Below, in pieces: positions 39,923 to 49,677 of a stretch of DNA of 64,000 nt. Within the stretch, counting starts at the first letter, position 1. The number at the start of each line of letters is the position of its first letter. The stretch is taken from the NCBI RefSeq assembly GCF_900129725.1, contig NZ_FQWQ01000002.1, positions 372,001 to 436,000 of the forward strand, written 5' to 3'. Source of the DNA: Chryseolinea serpens (lineage in GTDB: Bacteria > Bacteroidota > Bacteroidia > Cytophagales > Cyclobacteriaceae). A program made the translations under genes and the position numbers. The notes below the pieces were generated by a model. That model ran no database searches, was not told the origin of the DNA, and saw only the letters and a list, made by a program, of their open reading frames with translations.

Positions 39923-41311
39923 TCACAACCGCAAAGTGTGCGATGTCCAGTCGGCAATGTCCTGTTCGTCGTGGGTGATCAGGATCAGGGTGGTCTCCGG
40001 ATGCAGGTGTGCCTGCAAATAGGTCGTGACGCGCGCGCGTTGGTCGAGGTCCAGGAACTGGAAGGGCTCGTCCAGGAGGATCAATTCTTTTTCGGTGAGA
40101 AATGTGCTGATCATTAACAGCATTTGCAACTGCCCTGACGACAGGAACCGCACGGGCTTGTCGATAAAAGATCCGGCCTCAAAATAATCGATCAACGCGT
40201 TTAGCGTTTGCGCTTCAGCTTTCCGGTGAATATTCTGAATATAGTCACGCCCTGAGGCGGCAATGGTTTTGGGCGCGAGGTAGTTGATCAGTTCCGGTCC
40301 CAGGTAGGCGATGCGTCGCTTGATATCCCAGATCGATTCGCCACTTCCCCGGCGTCTTCCAAACAGAAAAATGTTCTGCGTATAAGCCAGGGGGTGATCG
40401 GCAAAGATCATACTGAACAATGTGGTCTTGCCTGCGCCGTTGCGCCCCACCAGCGCCCAGCGCTCACCCTTATTCACCTGCCAATGGAAATGTTCCAGGA
40501 TAACTTTCTCGCCATACTGGATCTTCAGGTCGGTGATGGCAATGACCGGCTCACTCTCCGCGGCGATCTCGCGCGTCACCGTTGGTTTAGGTTGAAGATC
40601 ATCAAAAGGCTGCGCCGTGATCGTTTCTTTTTGACGGATGGAAAAATCCTCCAACACCAGCCGGCGATTGATCACGGTGGGAAGCTGGTGATAATGATCC
40701 ACCAGGATCATCTGGATGTCATAGGCGTTGGCCATGAAGTCGATCAACTCACAAAGGTCCTTGCGGCTCCCCGGGTCCAGGCCTTCAAACGGATAGTCCA
40801 GCAACAACACGCGCGGTATCTCTCGGATGAGGCTCTTGTGAAACAACACTTTCTTCAACTGTCCGTTCGACAACCGCGTAACATCCACGTCGAGCAAGTG
40901 TGCAATCGACAGGTTCGCCGGCATGGGCAACGACGACAACCGCTCCACGCCTTCGCCCAGGATCTGACGCACGGTGATCACGTCGTCGGCGGCCATCGTG
41001 TAGTAGCGCTGCTGATAGAAGAGGTTGGGATTGTTGTTGAGAAACGCTTGCAAGGCATGCGTGGGGATATGGTGGATCTTGCGCTTGCGTTCCGCATGGC
41101 GCTCGTCCCACGAATCTCCGGAAATGAAATCATAGCGGATCTCTCCCTTGGGCAAATGGGTCATGCCCGCCAGCATTTCCAACAACACCGTCTTGCCGCT
41201 GCCGTTGGGGCCGGTGATCACCCAGTGCTCGCCATCGTTGATCTGCCAATTAAAATCCTGGAACAGGCGCAAGCCCGACCGTACCACATCTGCGTTCCTT
41301 ATTTCGATCAT
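39923..41311 (-). CDS. Twin-ATPase ABC protein, PhrA/ModF-like
   Basis: The 462-residue protein holds two ABC ATPase domains and no membrane part. Domain 1 has Walker A GPNGSGKT, signature LSNGQLKKV and Walker B LLLDYPFEGLDP, in which the catalytic Glu is replaced by Tyr. Domain 2 has GRNGAGKTTL, LSSGQLQMLLM and a regular LILLDEPFQFLDL. This layout fits the PhrA/ModF group, linked to molybdate handling or photorepair in older annotation but without proven role. Domain 1 is probably catalytically weak. It lies 50 bases after the TolB-like gene on the same strand. Confidence 0.88.
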   Translation of the reverse strand: MIEIRNADVVRSGLRLFQDFNWQINDGEHWVITGPNGSGKTVLLEMLAGMTHLPKGEIRYDFISGDSWDERHAERKRKIHHIPTHALQAFLNNNPNLFYQQRYYTMAADDVITVRQILGEGVERLSSLPMPANLSIAHLLDVDVTRLSNGQLKKVLFHKSLIREIPRVLLLDYPFEGLDPGSRKDLCELIDFMANAYDIQMILVDHYHQLPTVINRRLVLEDFSIRQKETITAQPFDDLQPKPTVTREIAAESEPVIAITDLKIQYGEKVILEHFHWQVNKGERWALVGRNGAGKTTLFSMIFADHPLAYTQNIFLFGRRRGSGESIWDIKRRIAYLGPELINYLAPKTIAASGRDYIQNIHRKAEAQTLNALIDYFEAGSFIDKPVRFLSSGQLQMLLMISTFLTEKELILLDEPFQFLDLDQRARVTTYLQAHLHPETTLILITHDEQDIADWTSHTLRL

Positions 41312-41361
41312 CTCCCGTTCTCTACAATCTCCACTACTTTAAAAGGAAAGGGCTACCCTCT

Positions 41362-42879
41362 CTATTTTCCCGAATTACTAACGAACGCAATCGAATTACT
41401 ATCCGGCGACCACGACGGCACATTGATCGTTCCCTGGCCTCCATACAAATAGGCGATCACGCGCGGTGCGCCACCCGACACGCCCATCAATCGCAGCATC
41501 ACGCGTTTGTAGGACGGATGGTCGTTCACGGGAATGTCTGGGGGAAAGGAAATAAAGGCGATCCATTTTCCGTCGGGCGAAATGTGGGGGAACCAGTTGT
41601 TGTATTCGTCGAAGGTCAGTTGTTCTTTGGCCGAGCCATCGGGTTTCATGCGCCAGAGTTGCATGGTGCCCGATTGGTTGCCGTTGTAGTAAATGTATTT
41701 TCCGTCAGGCGAATATTCGGGGCCGTCCACGTGGGTGCCCACGTTGTTGGTGAGTTTGATCTCCTCGCCGCCGTTCACGGAGATCTTGTAGATGTCATAT
41801 ACTTTGCCATCGCGTTGGCCAACAAAGACGAGCTCTTTTCCATTCGGTGCCCAGCCGTGCAGGTAGGAAGGCGTTTTCTCTGTCACTTGTTTGGGCGTGC
41901 CCCCTCCAATCGGCACCACATACACCGTCGAGCCTCCACCCGGCAATCCCTCGCGGTGAGAACTGAGCGCGATCATTTTTCCATCAAAAGAAATCACGTG
42001 GTCGTTGTTGTTGCGGTTGACGGGTTCGGTGTTGATCTTTTCGGGTGTGCCCCCCGTGATGGGCATTTTGTAGAGCGAGCCGTTCTCGTTGAACAAAAGG
42101 TTTTGTCCACCAGGCATCCAGTTGGGCGCTTCAAAACGGCCTGTGGATTCGCGGATCACTTTGCGTTTGCCGTCCCACACGTTCATCACTTCCATGCGAC
42201 AGCCGATCCATCCTTCCTTGCCCGGGTTATAGGTTTCGGGAACTGGCTGATCGATACGGACATTCCACACGCGGGCTTCCTCCACCACATCCGGGTTGTG
42301 CGAGGAGATGAACAAGCCGGCGAGCACTTCGTCTTTCATGCTTTCCATCGTCACGGAGCCGATCACTTGCAGGGGCTCGCCGCGATGAGCGGCCCTCATG
42401 GTGAGCTTCTTGCCGGCGCGCTCCAGTTGGATGATGTTGTAGTTCTTCTTGGTCGTAAAGGCTTCATCTTCGGGATCCCTCATAAAGGCGCCCTTCAGCA
42501 AGCGCCATTGCAGCACGGTGAGGCCGTCGCCGTGGTTGGTGGCGGTGACGTGCGCGGCGTTGTCGTCTTTCGATTCGCGGACCATCCAGCCGATCTTGCG
42601 ATGGGCGTCGGTGCCGTTGCCCACAAACTCGAAGTTGGCCGTGAGGATGAAGTCGCCCTTCAGTTTTTTGTAGGCGTATTGAAATTCATCGCGGGCAAAC
42701 CAGATGTTGTAGCCCGAGCCTTTCAGCGTATAGGTCTGGGTGGCCTCGTCGTATTGGGTGGACCCGGCCAGTTTGGGATTGCCCACGTCGGTGTAATCCT
42801 GGAAGATGCCCACGGGACGTTCCTGGGCGGTTACTGCACTCGTTGCCAGGAGGCAAAGGAGAAGGATGAAAGCTCTCAT
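41362..42879 (-). CDS. Exported DUF1349-like plus TolB-type beta-propeller protein
   Basis: The 505-residue protein has a signal peptide (MRAFILLLCLLATSAVTAQ). Residues 22-215 form a laminin/LamG-like domain of the DUF1349 type (LKGSGYNIWFARDEFQYAYKKLKGDF, FVGNGTDAHRKIGWMVRES, GLFISSHNPDVVEEARVWNVRI). Residues 240-500 form WD40-like PD40 blades (PNWMPGGQNLLFNENGSLYKMPITGG; PEYSPDGKYIYYNGNQSG; PHISPDGKWIAFISFP). It would bind carbohydrate or protein in the periplasm. No catalytic motif is seen. Confidence 0.88.
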   Translation of the reverse strand: MRAFILLLCLLATSAVTAQERPVGIFQDYTDVGNPKLAGSTQYDEATQTYTLKGSGYNIWFARDEFQYAYKKLKGDFILTANFEFVGNGTDAHRKIGWMVRESKDDNAAHVTATNHGDGLTVLQWRLLKGAFMRDPEDEAFTTKKNYNIIQLERAGKKLTMRAAHRGEPLQVIGSVTMESMKDEVLAGLFISSHNPDVVEEARVWNVRIDQPVPETYNPGKEGWIGCRMEVMNVWDGKRKVIRESTGRFEAPNWMPGGQNLLFNENGSLYKMPITGGTPEKINTEPVNRNNNDHVISFDGKMIALSSHREGLPGGGSTVYVVPIGGGTPKQVTEKTPSYLHGWAPNGKELVFVGQRDGKVYDIYKISVNGGEEIKLTNNVGTHVDGPEYSPDGKYIYYNGNQSGTMQLWRMKPDGSAKEQLTFDEYNNWFPHISPDGKWIAFISFPPDIPVNDHPSYKRVMLRLMGVSGGAPRVIAYLYGGQGTINVPSWSPDSNSIAFVSNSGK

Positions 42880-43026
42880 GAGAAAGGGTGGTTAGGTTGT
42901 TTTAGGTGTTGGGAATCAATTTAGAGAAAAACAGGTTTCATAGGCGCGACGGATGTGTCGGGCGGTTGGAATGTCCCGGAAGTGGTCGGGCGGCCGTACG
43001 GGCGCGGTTCTCTCGGTTTATTTTCG

Positions 43027-43034
43027 TACCTTTG
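43027..43034 (+). promoter_or_regulatory. Bacteroidota -7 element of the RhlE gene
   Basis: TACCTTTG matches TAnnTTTG about 110 bases before the ATG, leaving a leader of roughly 100 bases. The leader contains a small hairpin (GGCGT-TTTTC-ACGCC, 43065-43079) that could affect translation in the cold, as for other RNA helicase leaders (inference). Confidence 0.5.
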
Positions 43035-43143
43035 CACATCATTCCGATTAAATCATATAAAAAAGGCGTTTTTCACGCCACTTTTTCAGGAGGCATTCAT
43101 TTAAACAACGCTTTCAAGTCCTCCGCAGCACAAAAATCCAATC

Positions 43144-44844
43144 ATGTCATTTGAAAAATTAAATCTCATTGAGCCCCTTTTGAGGGCTTTGAACACAGAA
43201 GGCTATACGACACCCACTCCTATTCAGGAGCAATCGATACCCATCTTACTGGAACGACGCGATCTGCTTGCCTGCGCCCAGACCGGCACCGGCAAAACCG
43301 CAGCGTTCACGCTCCCCATTCTTCAACTGCTTCACCAGGACGAACTTTTTGTAAAAGGTCCCGCTGGCATTAAAGCATTGATCCTTACGCCCACGCGCGA
43401 ACTGGCTATCCAGATCGGCGAAAGTATTGCCGCCTATGGCAAATACCTGCGCATCCGCCACACCGTCATCTTCGGTGGCGTGCCCCAACGTTCCCAAACC
43501 GACGCCTTGCGCGCCGGTGTTGATATCCTGGTGGCTACCCCCGGCAGGTTGCTGGACCTCATGGACCAGCGCTTTGTGAAGCTCCAAACCCTGAAGGTGC
43601 TGGTTTTGGATGAGGCCGACCGCATGCTGGACATGGGCTTTATCCACGACGTGAAGAAAGTGATCGCGAAAGTGCCCACGCAGCGCCAAACGCTTTTCTT
43701 CTCGGCTACCATGCCTCCCGAAATCGCCAAGCTGGCCGACACCATCCTCACCAACCCACAGCGCGTGGAGGTGACACCGGTATCGTCCACGGCAAACACC
43801 ATTCAGCAATCGGTGTTCTTTGTGGAGAAGCGCGACAAAAAGAAATTGTTGCTTCATCTCCTGAAAGACCAGTCCATCGCTACGGCGCTCGTGTTCGCGC
43901 GTACCAAGCATGGTGCTGATCGGGTTGCCAAAGATCTGAACCAGGCCGGCGTTCGGGCAGAAGCCATTCACGGAAACAAATCGCAGGGTGCTCGCCAACG
44001 CGCACTCAGCAATTTTAAATCACAGCACACGCGTGTGCTTGTCGCTACCGATATCGCCGCCCGCGGCATTGATGTGGAAGACCTGTCGACTGTGATCAAC
44101 TACGAGTTGCCCAACGTGCCCGAGACTTACGTTCACCGCATAGGCCGTACAGGTCGTGCTGGTGCAAGTGGTGTTTCGTATTCGTTCTGCGATGAAGAAG
44201 AAAAGGAATATCTCAGCGACATTCACAAGCTGATCAAAAAGACTATACCCGTTGTAGAAGATCATCCCTATCCGTTGCTGCACGCCGGCATGCCCAAGAC
44301 GCACGCAGCACCTGCACAGCGTCAAGGAAACAGTGGCAATCAGCAACGTCGTCAAGGTCCGGGTGGAGGCAATCGTTCGCGTCGTCCGGGTGGTCAGGGG
44401 CAACAGGCGCGTTCCGGTAACGGCCGGGATGGTGGTCGCCAAGGCAGGTCAACGGATCTTCCTGATTTGAACCAACCTGCAGGTGACACGCCGACACAGC
44501 GTCCTGACAATAAAGGCAACGCAGGTCGTTCTGAGCATGGCCGTCACGCGGGTGGTCGCCCTGATAATAGAAATCAGGGTGGTCGTTCTGACAATAAAAA
44601 CAACGGCGGTCGCTCGGGCAATGGCAACACCAGCAATGGTCGTCGTTCGGGCAATGGTCACGCTTCTGGTCGTCCGGGGAATGCGAGTCCCTCGCAGCCG
44701 GGTCATTCTACTCACACGGGTCGTTCAGGCCAGGTAAAGAATGCTGATCAGCCGGCGAAGGCAAATCAATCGGATTGGTCAAGCCTGTCCGATAGCCAGT
44801 CCGATTTGGATTGGGGTGGAGGACTTCACCTGAGCTACGAATAA
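43144..44844 (+). CDS. rhlE: DEAD-box RNA helicase, RhlE type, with long Gly/Arg/Asn-rich tail
   Basis: Residues 1-375 form the two RecA domains: [73 protein letters not shown] and [10 protein letters not shown]. This is the RhlE pattern. The C-terminal 190 residues are low complexity, with repeats such as [20 protein letters not shown] that resemble RGG boxes and should bind RNA nonspecifically or promote phase separation. The tail ends in an acidic [11 protein letters not shown]. RhlE-type helicases remodel structured RNA during ribosome assembly and in the cold. Confidence 0.95.
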   Translation: MSFEKLNLIEPLLRALNTEGYTTPTPIQEQSIPILLERRDLLACAQTGTGKTAAFTLPILQLLHQDELFVKGPAGIKALILTPTRELAIQIGESIAAYGKYLRIRHTVIFGGVPQRSQTDALRAGVDILVATPGRLLDLMDQRFVKLQTLKVLVLDEADRMLDMGFIHDVKKVIAKVPTQRQTLFFSATMPPEIAKLADTILTNPQRVEVTPVSSTANTIQQSVFFVEKRDKKKLLLHLLKDQSIATALVFARTKHGADRVAKDLNQAGVRAEAIHGNKSQGARQRALSNFKSQHTRVLVATDIAARGIDVEDLSTVINYELPNVPETYVHRIGRTGRAGASGVSYSFCDEEEKEYLSDIHKLIKKTIPVVEDHPYPLLHAGMPKTHAAPAQRQGNSGNQQRRQGPGGGNRSRRPGGQGQQARSGNGRDGGRQGRSTDLPDLNQPAGDTPTQRPDNKGNAGRSEHGRHAGGRPDNRNQGGRSDNKNNGGRSGNGNTSNGRRSGNGHASGRPGNASPSQPGHSTHTGRSGQVKNADQPAKANQSDWSSLSDSQSDLDWGGGLHLSYE

Positions 44845-44890
44845 ATAGCCTTGACCGGGTTTGGTATCTGGTCATTTGTTCATTCATAAA

Positions 44891-44935
44891 ATACACCTGC
44901 ATTAACGTTATATTTGGGCGTTAATGCAGGTGTAT
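44891..44935. promoter_or_regulatory. 17-bp perfect inverted repeat enclosing a -7 promoter element and reaching the start codon
   Basis: ATACACCTGCATTAACG (44891-44907) is the exact reverse complement of 44919-44935. The 11-base spacer contains TATATTTG (44909-44916), a match to the -7 consensus. The right arm ends within the ATG of the barrel gene at 44934. It may be an operator, a start-codon-masking hairpin, or a terminator for rhlE, since TTTTT follows at 44937. Confidence 0.7.
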
Positions 44936-45362
44936 GTTTTTACGATCGTTTCTGTTTGTCAGTTTGTTGTGTTTTACGGTTTTCAGTCACGCTCAGGATG
45001 CGAAGGACTTCATGTTTGGTGCGGCCATGGATCTGGCCAAGACGGACTATGAGGGCATCCTCAAGAAAGCACAGTTCTCTGCCGAAGGCCATTATTTTTT
45101 TACACGCAGCATCACCGCGTCGGCGGGGTTTGATGTTTGGACGGGCGATGGGGTGAGCTTTGTGTTGGGCGGGCGTTGGTATCCGATGGATAATTTTTTT
45201 ACGCGTGTCCGGGGGCTTATCGGGGAGAATGATATCGCGTTGGGTGCGGGGTGGAACCAGGTGCTTAGCGATCGGTGGCGGTTTGAGGCGATGGCGGATT
45301 TTTATTTCAAGGGTGACTTCGCGATGCGGGCGGGGGTGATGTATGTGGTGCCGCATCGGTAA
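44934..45362 (+). CDS. Small outer-membrane beta-barrel protein
   Basis: The 142-residue product starts with a signal peptide (MFLRSFLFVSLLCFTVFSHAQ). The rest has eight alternating strands (KDFMFGAAMDLAKTDYEG, QFSAEGHYFFTRSITASAGFDVWTG, VSFVLGGRWYPMDNFFTRVRGLIG, DIALGAGWNQVLSDRWRFEAMADFYFKGDFAMRAGVMYVV), as in OmpX/OmpW-like small barrels. I do not recognise a named family. The start codon is fixed by the signal peptide and lies in a 17-bp perfect inverted repeat, so the gene may be tightly regulated. Confidence 0.82.
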   Translation: MFLRSFLFVSLLCFTVFSHAQDAKDFMFGAAMDLAKTDYEGILKKAQFSAEGHYFFTRSITASAGFDVWTGDGVSFVLGGRWYPMDNFFTRVRGLIGENDIALGAGWNQVLSDRWRFEAMADFYFKGDFAMRAGVMYVVPHR

Positions 45363-45518
45363 AGGATGCGGGCTTCATTTTCTACCGCAAAGACGCAAAG
45401 GCCGCAAAGGAGACGCCCTCCTTCGCTAAAGCTTCGGCGGGCAAGCAAGGGAATGACAAGTGTTGGTCATCATTCAACGGTTGGGGTATCTAGTTTAGGG
45501 CATTGAAATTTCAAGTAT

Positions 45519-45555
45519 AAAAAAAGGCCGCCTTTTTGAGGCAGCCTTTCTTTTT
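45519..45555. terminator. Intrinsic terminator after sodA
   Basis: AAAGGC-C-GCCT and AGGC-A-GCCTTT pair around TTTTG with A/T runs on both sides. It lies 17 bases past the superoxide dismutase stop (minus) and could also stop readthrough from the barrel gene. Confidence 0.8.
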
Positions 45556-45571
45556 TATCAATGATCAAAAA

Positions 45572-46180
45572 TTATTTCGCAGCAGCGAGGCGTTTTGCTA
45601 CTTCGTTCCAGTTTACCACATTCCAGAAAGCGGTGATGTAGTCGGGTCTGCGGTTTTGGTAGTTCAGGTAGTAAGCGTGTTCCCAAACATCGAGGCCAAG
45701 AACGGGTGTGCCTTTCACTTCGGCAACGTCCATCAGGGGGTTGTCCTGGTTGGGGGTGGAAGTGATTTGGAGTTTGCCGCTGGCATCCTTTACGAGCCAG
45801 GCCCAGCCAGAACCGAAGCGGCCTGTGCCGGCAGCGGCGAATTTGGTTTTGAACTCGTCGAATGTTCCGAAAGCGCCGTTGATGGCTTCGGCCACTGCAC
45901 CGGTAGGCGCACCACCTGCACCGGGACCGAGCACGGTCCAGAACAGGCTGTGGTTATAGTGACCACCGCCATTGTTGCGGACCGCTGCGGGGTACTTGGA
46001 AATATTTTTGCAGATCTCTTCGATGCTCAGGCTCTCTTCGGGCTTGCCGGCTACGGCAGCGTTCAGGTTGGTAACATAAGCGTTATGGTGTTTGCCATGG
46101 TGAATTTCCATGGTACGAGCGTCAATATGCGGCTCCAATGCATTAAACGCATAGGGCAGAGCGGGAAGGGTAAAGGCCAT
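45572..46180 (-). CDS. sodA: Superoxide dismutase (Mn type)
   Basis: The 202-residue protein has all four metal ligands: His27 ([12 protein letters not shown]), His77 ([11 protein letters not shown]), Asp164 and His168 ([20 protein letters not shown]). The second-shell Gln in NQDNPLM and the GGGHYNHS context favour manganese over iron, although cambialistic use is possible. No signal peptide is present, so it acts in the cytoplasm. A -7 element TATATTTG (plus strand 46222-46229) lies about 42 bases upstream, and an intrinsic terminator follows. Confidence 0.96.
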   Translation of the reverse strand: MAFTLPALPYAFNALEPHIDARTMEIHHGKHHNAYVTNLNAAVAGKPEESLSIEEICKNISKYPAAVRNNGGGHYNHSLFWTVLGPGAGGAPTGAVAEAINGAFGTFDEFKTKFAAAGTGRFGSGWAWLVKDASGKLQITSTPNQDNPLMDVAEVKGTPVLGLDVWEHAYYLNYQNRRPDYITAFWNVVNWNEVAKRLAAAK

Positions 46181-46221
46181 GATAAATGATTTTTAGGGTT
46201 TAACAATATTTTTTTGGGAAT

Positions 46222-46229
46222 CAAATATA
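46222..46229 (-). promoter_or_regulatory. Bacteroidota -7 element of sodA
   Basis: Plus-strand CAAATATA reads TATATTTG on the minus strand, matching TAnnTTTG. No convincing -33 TTG was found. Confidence 0.45.
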
Positions 46230-46329
46230 CAACCAATCGCTGCTGAAGAAAATTTCATGCGGGCGCGATTATCTATCGATCACCGGTGGTTTTTCTAACA
46301 AAAGCACACCGTACTTGTTCTTTCTTTTC

Positions 46330-46671
46330 TTAAAAAGGCAGGTCGTCGGTGGCCGTGTTCGATGCCATGAACGGCTCTTCGTCGGGGGGAGGAGGCGTTC
46401 CGCCACCGCTGGTCTTCTCGATCTTCCAGGCACGGGCTTCGGTGTACCAGCGACCGTTGTATTCGCGGCTTTCGAGGTCCACGGCCACGCTGATGAGTTC
46501 GCCTACGGCAAGGTTGTATTGATCCACTTTATCGCCCCAGATGGACAAGCAGATCTTTTTGGGATATTGTCCCGGCGTTTCCAAGATGAATTCCTGCTTT
46601 TTCCAGGGACCTTTTTTTCCCATCCCGGTTGTCAACGGCAGCAATTGTGCTACTCTTCCTTTTACTTCCAT
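46330..46671 (-). CDS. DUF3127-domain protein
   Basis: I chose ATG 46671 (MEVKGRVAQLLPLTTGMGKKG), the usual start of this Bacteroidota family. The 113-residue protein has a single OB-like beta domain (GPWKKQEFILETPGQYPKKICLSIWGDKVDQYNLAVGELISVAVDLESREYNGRWYTEARAWKIEK) and an acidic, Pro-rich tail ending DDLPF. The tail looks like the C-terminal tip of single-stranded DNA-binding proteins, so nucleic-acid binding is a fair inference. It lies 40 bases after tadA on the same strand. Confidence 0.88.
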   Translation of the reverse strand: MEVKGRVAQLLPLTTGMGKKGPWKKQEFILETPGQYPKKICLSIWGDKVDQYNLAVGELISVAVDLESREYNGRWYTEARAWKIEKTSGGGTPPPPDEEPFMASNTATDDLPF

Positions 46672-46711
46672 GATTGATTTATCGTTTTGCTGTTTATAAT
46701 TATTATTTATT

Positions 46712-47167
46712 TCACCGTTCTCCTGCTTTGCGTATGCGCGCAAAGAAGGTGTCGATCAGTTTCTTGCACTCCTCTGCTTTTGTGCCTGTCACCACCGTGG
46801 TGCGCGGATGCAACAGCGGGGTGTTCACCAGGCTGTAGCCGCGTTGCACGTCGGAGGCGCCGTAGACCAGTTTTTGCAACTGCACCCAGTGCAGGGCTCC
46901 GGCGCACATCACACAGGGTTCTAACGTGACGTAGAGGGTACATTCACTGAGGTACTTCGACCCCAAATAGTTTGCCGCCGCGGTCGTGGCCAACATCTCG
47001 GCGTGGGCCGTGGCGTCCGTGAGCTTTTCGGTTTGATTGTGGGCCCGGGCAATGATCCGGTTTTTGCAAACCACCACCGCACCCACGGGCACTTCATTGA
47101 TCGCTAACGCCTTGTCGGCTTCCTTGAGGGCTTCGCGCATGAAGTATTCGTCCGTAAAAAGCTCCAT
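46712..47167 (-). CDS. tadA: tRNA adenosine(34) deaminase
   Basis: The 151-residue protein has the zinc deaminase motifs His55-Ala-Glu57 (TAHAEM) and PCVMC (Cys85, Cys88), with VPVGAVVV and HNQTEKLTDATAHAEM typical of TadA rather than of guanine or cytosine deaminases. It converts A34 to inosine in the anticodon of tRNA-Arg(ACG) as a homodimer. It is followed after 40 bases by the DUF3127 gene and preceded after 68 bases by a small exported protein gene, all on the same strand. Confidence 0.93.
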   Translation of the reverse strand: MELFTDEYFMREALKEADKALAINEVPVGAVVVCKNRIIARAHNQTEKLTDATAHAEMLATTAAANYLGSKYLSECTLYVTLEPCVMCAGALHWVQLQKLVYGASDVQRGYSLVNTPLLHPRTTVVTGTKAEECKKLIDTFFARIRKAGER

Positions 47168-47235
47168 AGGGTCACAAAGCTAAACGCCTTGAGCAAAATG
47201 ACAAGCGCAGGTCTGCTCCTTTCCGCGGTCGGGAC

Positions 47236-47802
47236 CTATTTTATCTTGATGCCCGTCATCATCTCCCGGGCTGTTTCCTGCCAATCCTGCTGCAGGCGCT
47301 TGGGGCAATTGAACGAAAAGGCCAGCGTCTGGCGGGGCTCCACGAGGTATTGAATGTAGGTATAGCGCAACACGGGCTCCTGCAGCCCTTCCTGTTTCTT
47401 GCTGCCGTTGAGGCGCGCATCGAACTCGAAGAATATCAATTTTTTACCACCCACTTCATGGATGCCTTCATTGATCATGTTCACGCGGTCGAACATGTTC
47501 ATGATGCTGGCGCGGAAAAATTTCTGGGCCAGGGCCAGGTCGGCATCCGGCCATTGTGTAGCGGAAATGTTTACGCTAAAATCCACTTCCCGCTCGGCGT
47601 TGGTATAGGCGGCCAGGGGCGCCCGGATAGAGGGATAGCGTTCGTTGAAATCCATATCGTCCATAGGATGCCAATCCTGGGGTACCGAAACCGTTATGGC
47701 GTCGTTCACTTTCACTTTCTTCATCTTGGGCTTCCCTGCGGCCAGGCACAGGAGGGCCAGCAGACAGAGGGCCATGGGGGTGGCACTTTTAATTTTTAGC
47801 AT
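47236..47802 (-). CDS. Exported hypothetical protein
   Basis: ATG 47802 gives a signal peptide ([23 protein letters not shown]). The mature part of about 165 residues is a compact alpha/beta domain ([110 protein letters not shown]). It resembles the Mog1/PsbP-like folds of other exported small proteins, but I cannot name a family. It is divergent from aspS across 56 bases. Confidence 0.78.
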   Translation of the reverse strand: MLKIKSATPMALCLLALLCLAAGKPKMKKVKVNDAITVSVPQDWHPMDDMDFNERYPSIRAPLAAYTNAEREVDFSVNISATQWPDADLALAQKFFRASIMNMFDRVNMINEGIHEVGGKKLIFFEFDARLNGSKKQEGLQEPVLRYTYIQYLVEPRQTLAFSFNCPKRLQQDWQETAREMMTGIKIK

Positions 47803-47858
47803 ATAAGGCGCAGACACAAAGTATTGTTAAATTCGCGGCTAAATTAATTAAAACTCAG

Positions 47859-49607
47859 ATGTTACGGACTCATACTTGCGGTGAATTGAGGTTATCAGAC
47901 GCAAATAAACACGTTACCCTGGCGGGCTGGGTACAGCGCGTACGCGATAAGGGTAGTGTTTTGTGGATCGACCTCCGCGACCGCTACGGTATTACCCAAT
48001 TGATCTTTGAAGAAGGCAAAAGCGCCGCCGACCTGGTGCAAAAAGGCCGCAGCCTCGGCCGTGAGTTTGTGGTGCAGGTAGAGGGCGTCGTGACCGAGCG
48101 CCTTTCCAAAAACGACAAGATCGCCACCGGCGAAATCGAAGTGAAAGTGACGGCCATCAACCTCCTCAATGCCGCCAAACTTCCCCCCTTCACCATTGAA
48201 GACGATACCGATGGCGGCGACGAGCTGCGCATGAAATACCGCTACCTCGACTTGCGCCGTAACCCCGTGCGCGAAAGCCTGCAACTGCGCCACAAGATGG
48301 CCCAGCAAACCCGCACCTACCTCGATGGTCAGAACTTCATCGAAGTGGAAACGCCCGTGCTCATCAAGTCCACCCCCGAAGGCGCGCGCGACTTTGTGGT
48401 GCCTTCGCGCGTTCATCACGGCGAATTCTATGCGTTGCCCCAATCGCCCCAAACGTTTAAACAATTGCTGATGGTTTCCGGCTTCGACCGCTACTATCAA
48501 ATCGTAAAATGTTTTCGCGACGAAGACTTGCGCGCAGACCGTCAACCCGAATTCACGCAGATCGACTGCGAGATGGCCTTCATCACGCAGGAAGATATTC
48601 TCAACATGTTCGAAGGCCTCGTGCGTCATCTCTTCAAACATGTGAAAGGGATCGACATGCCGTCGGTGCCGCGCATGAACTATGACGAGGCCATGAAACG
48701 CTATGGCTCCGACAAACCCGACACGCGCTTCGCCATGGAGTTTGTGGAGATCACCGAACTGACGAAAGGCAAAAATTTCCCTGTGTTTGAAAGCGCCGAA
48801 TTGGTGGTCGGCATCAACGCCACGGGATGTTCCGAATATACGCGCAAGCAAATCGACGAACTGACAGAATTTGTAAAACGTCCGCAGATCGGCGCGAAAG
48901 GTTTGGTGTATGTACAATATCGCACCGATGGCACTGTCAAATCTTCGGTGGATAAATTTTATACACCGGAAGAACTGAAGACGTGGGCCGATAAATTCAA
49001 TGCCAAACCCGGCGACCTTATTCTTTTGATGGCGGGCGAAACCTACACCACCCGCAAGCAATTGAACGAGCTGCGTTTGCTGATGGGCGACAAACTGGGT
49101 CTGCGCGACAAACAAAAATTCTCGGCCCTGTGGGTAGTAGACTTCCCGTTGCTGGAGTGGAGCGAAGAAACCAAGCGCTACCACGCCATGCACCACCCGT
49201 TCACCTCGCCAAAACCGGAAGACATCAAGTTGCTGGATACCGATCCCGGCAAAGTGCGCGCCAATGCGTATGACATGGTGATCAACGGCACGGAAGTGGG
49301 TGGCGGTTCCATCCGGATCCACGACCGGCCTACACAGCAAATGATGTTCAGCCACCTGGGCTTTTCGGAAGAAGAGGCCAAAAAACAATTCGGCTTTCTC
49401 ATGGAGGCCTTCGAATTCGGCGCGCCTCCCCACGGTGGCATCGCCTTTGGCTTCGACCGGCTGTGCTCCATCTTTGGCGGTGCCGATTCCATCCGCGACT
49501 TCATCGCGTTCCCCAAGAACAACGCGGGCCGCGACGTGATGATCGACACCCCTTCGACCATTTCCGAAGAGCAGATGAAGGAATTGGCGTTGTTGATCAG
49601 GAAGTAA
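47859..49607 (+). CDS. aspS: Aspartyl-tRNA synthetase
   Basis: The 582-residue enzyme has an N-terminal OB anticodon-binding domain (residues 1-105, with [26 protein letters not shown]), class II motif 2 [23 protein letters not shown], a bacterial GAD insertion (residues about 290-420) and motif 3 [20 protein letters not shown] holds the Asp-adenylate pocket. It charges tRNA-Asp and is essential. The following hairpin at 49632 is an intrinsic terminator. It is divergent from the exported protein gene at 47802. Confidence 0.97.
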   Translation: MLRTHTCGELRLSDANKHVTLAGWVQRVRDKGSVLWIDLRDRYGITQLIFEEGKSAADLVQKGRSLGREFVVQVEGVVTERLSKNDKIATGEIEVKVTAINLLNAAKLPPFTIEDDTDGGDELRMKYRYLDLRRNPVRESLQLRHKMAQQTRTYLDGQNFIEVETPVLIKSTPEGARDFVVPSRVHHGEFYALPQSPQTFKQLLMVSGFDRYYQIVKCFRDEDLRADRQPEFTQIDCEMAFITQEDILNMFEGLVRHLFKHVKGIDMPSVPRMNYDEAMKRYGSDKPDTRFAMEFVEITELTKGKNFPVFESAELVVGINATGCSEYTRKQIDELTEFVKRPQIGAKGLVYVQYRTDGTVKSSVDKFYTPEELKTWADKFNAKPGDLILLMAGETYTTRKQLNELRLLMGDKLGLRDKQKFSALWVVDFPLLEWSEETKRYHAMHHPFTSPKPEDIKLLDTDPGKVRANAYDMVINGTEVGGGSIRIHDRPTQQMMFSHLGFSEEEAKKQFGFLMEAFEFGAPPHGGIAFGFDRLCSIFGGADSIRDFIAFPKNNAGRDVMIDTPSTISEEQMKELALLIRK

Positions 49608-49631
49608 TCATTCCAGAAAAGAAAGCATACG

Positions 49632-49675
49632 ATGTCTTCGCGCAAACCCCAAGGGACGCGCGAAGACATTTTTAT
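49632..49675 (+). terminator. Intrinsic terminator of aspS
   Basis: ATGTCTTCGCGC and GCGCGAAGACAT are exact 12-base arms followed by a T-run. It lies 25 bases past the aspS stop. The T-run abuts the end of the converging cytochrome gene. Confidence 0.88.
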
Positions 49676-49677
49676 TT

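Noticed and set aside
41518-42924. Long plus-strand frame opposite the TolB-like gene
   Set aside because: It is a shadow of a well-supported exported protein; the His- and Gly-rich translation shows no family features.
47895-49433. Long minus-strand frame opposite aspS
   Set aside because: aspS carries all class II motifs; the antisense frame has none and arises from codon bias.
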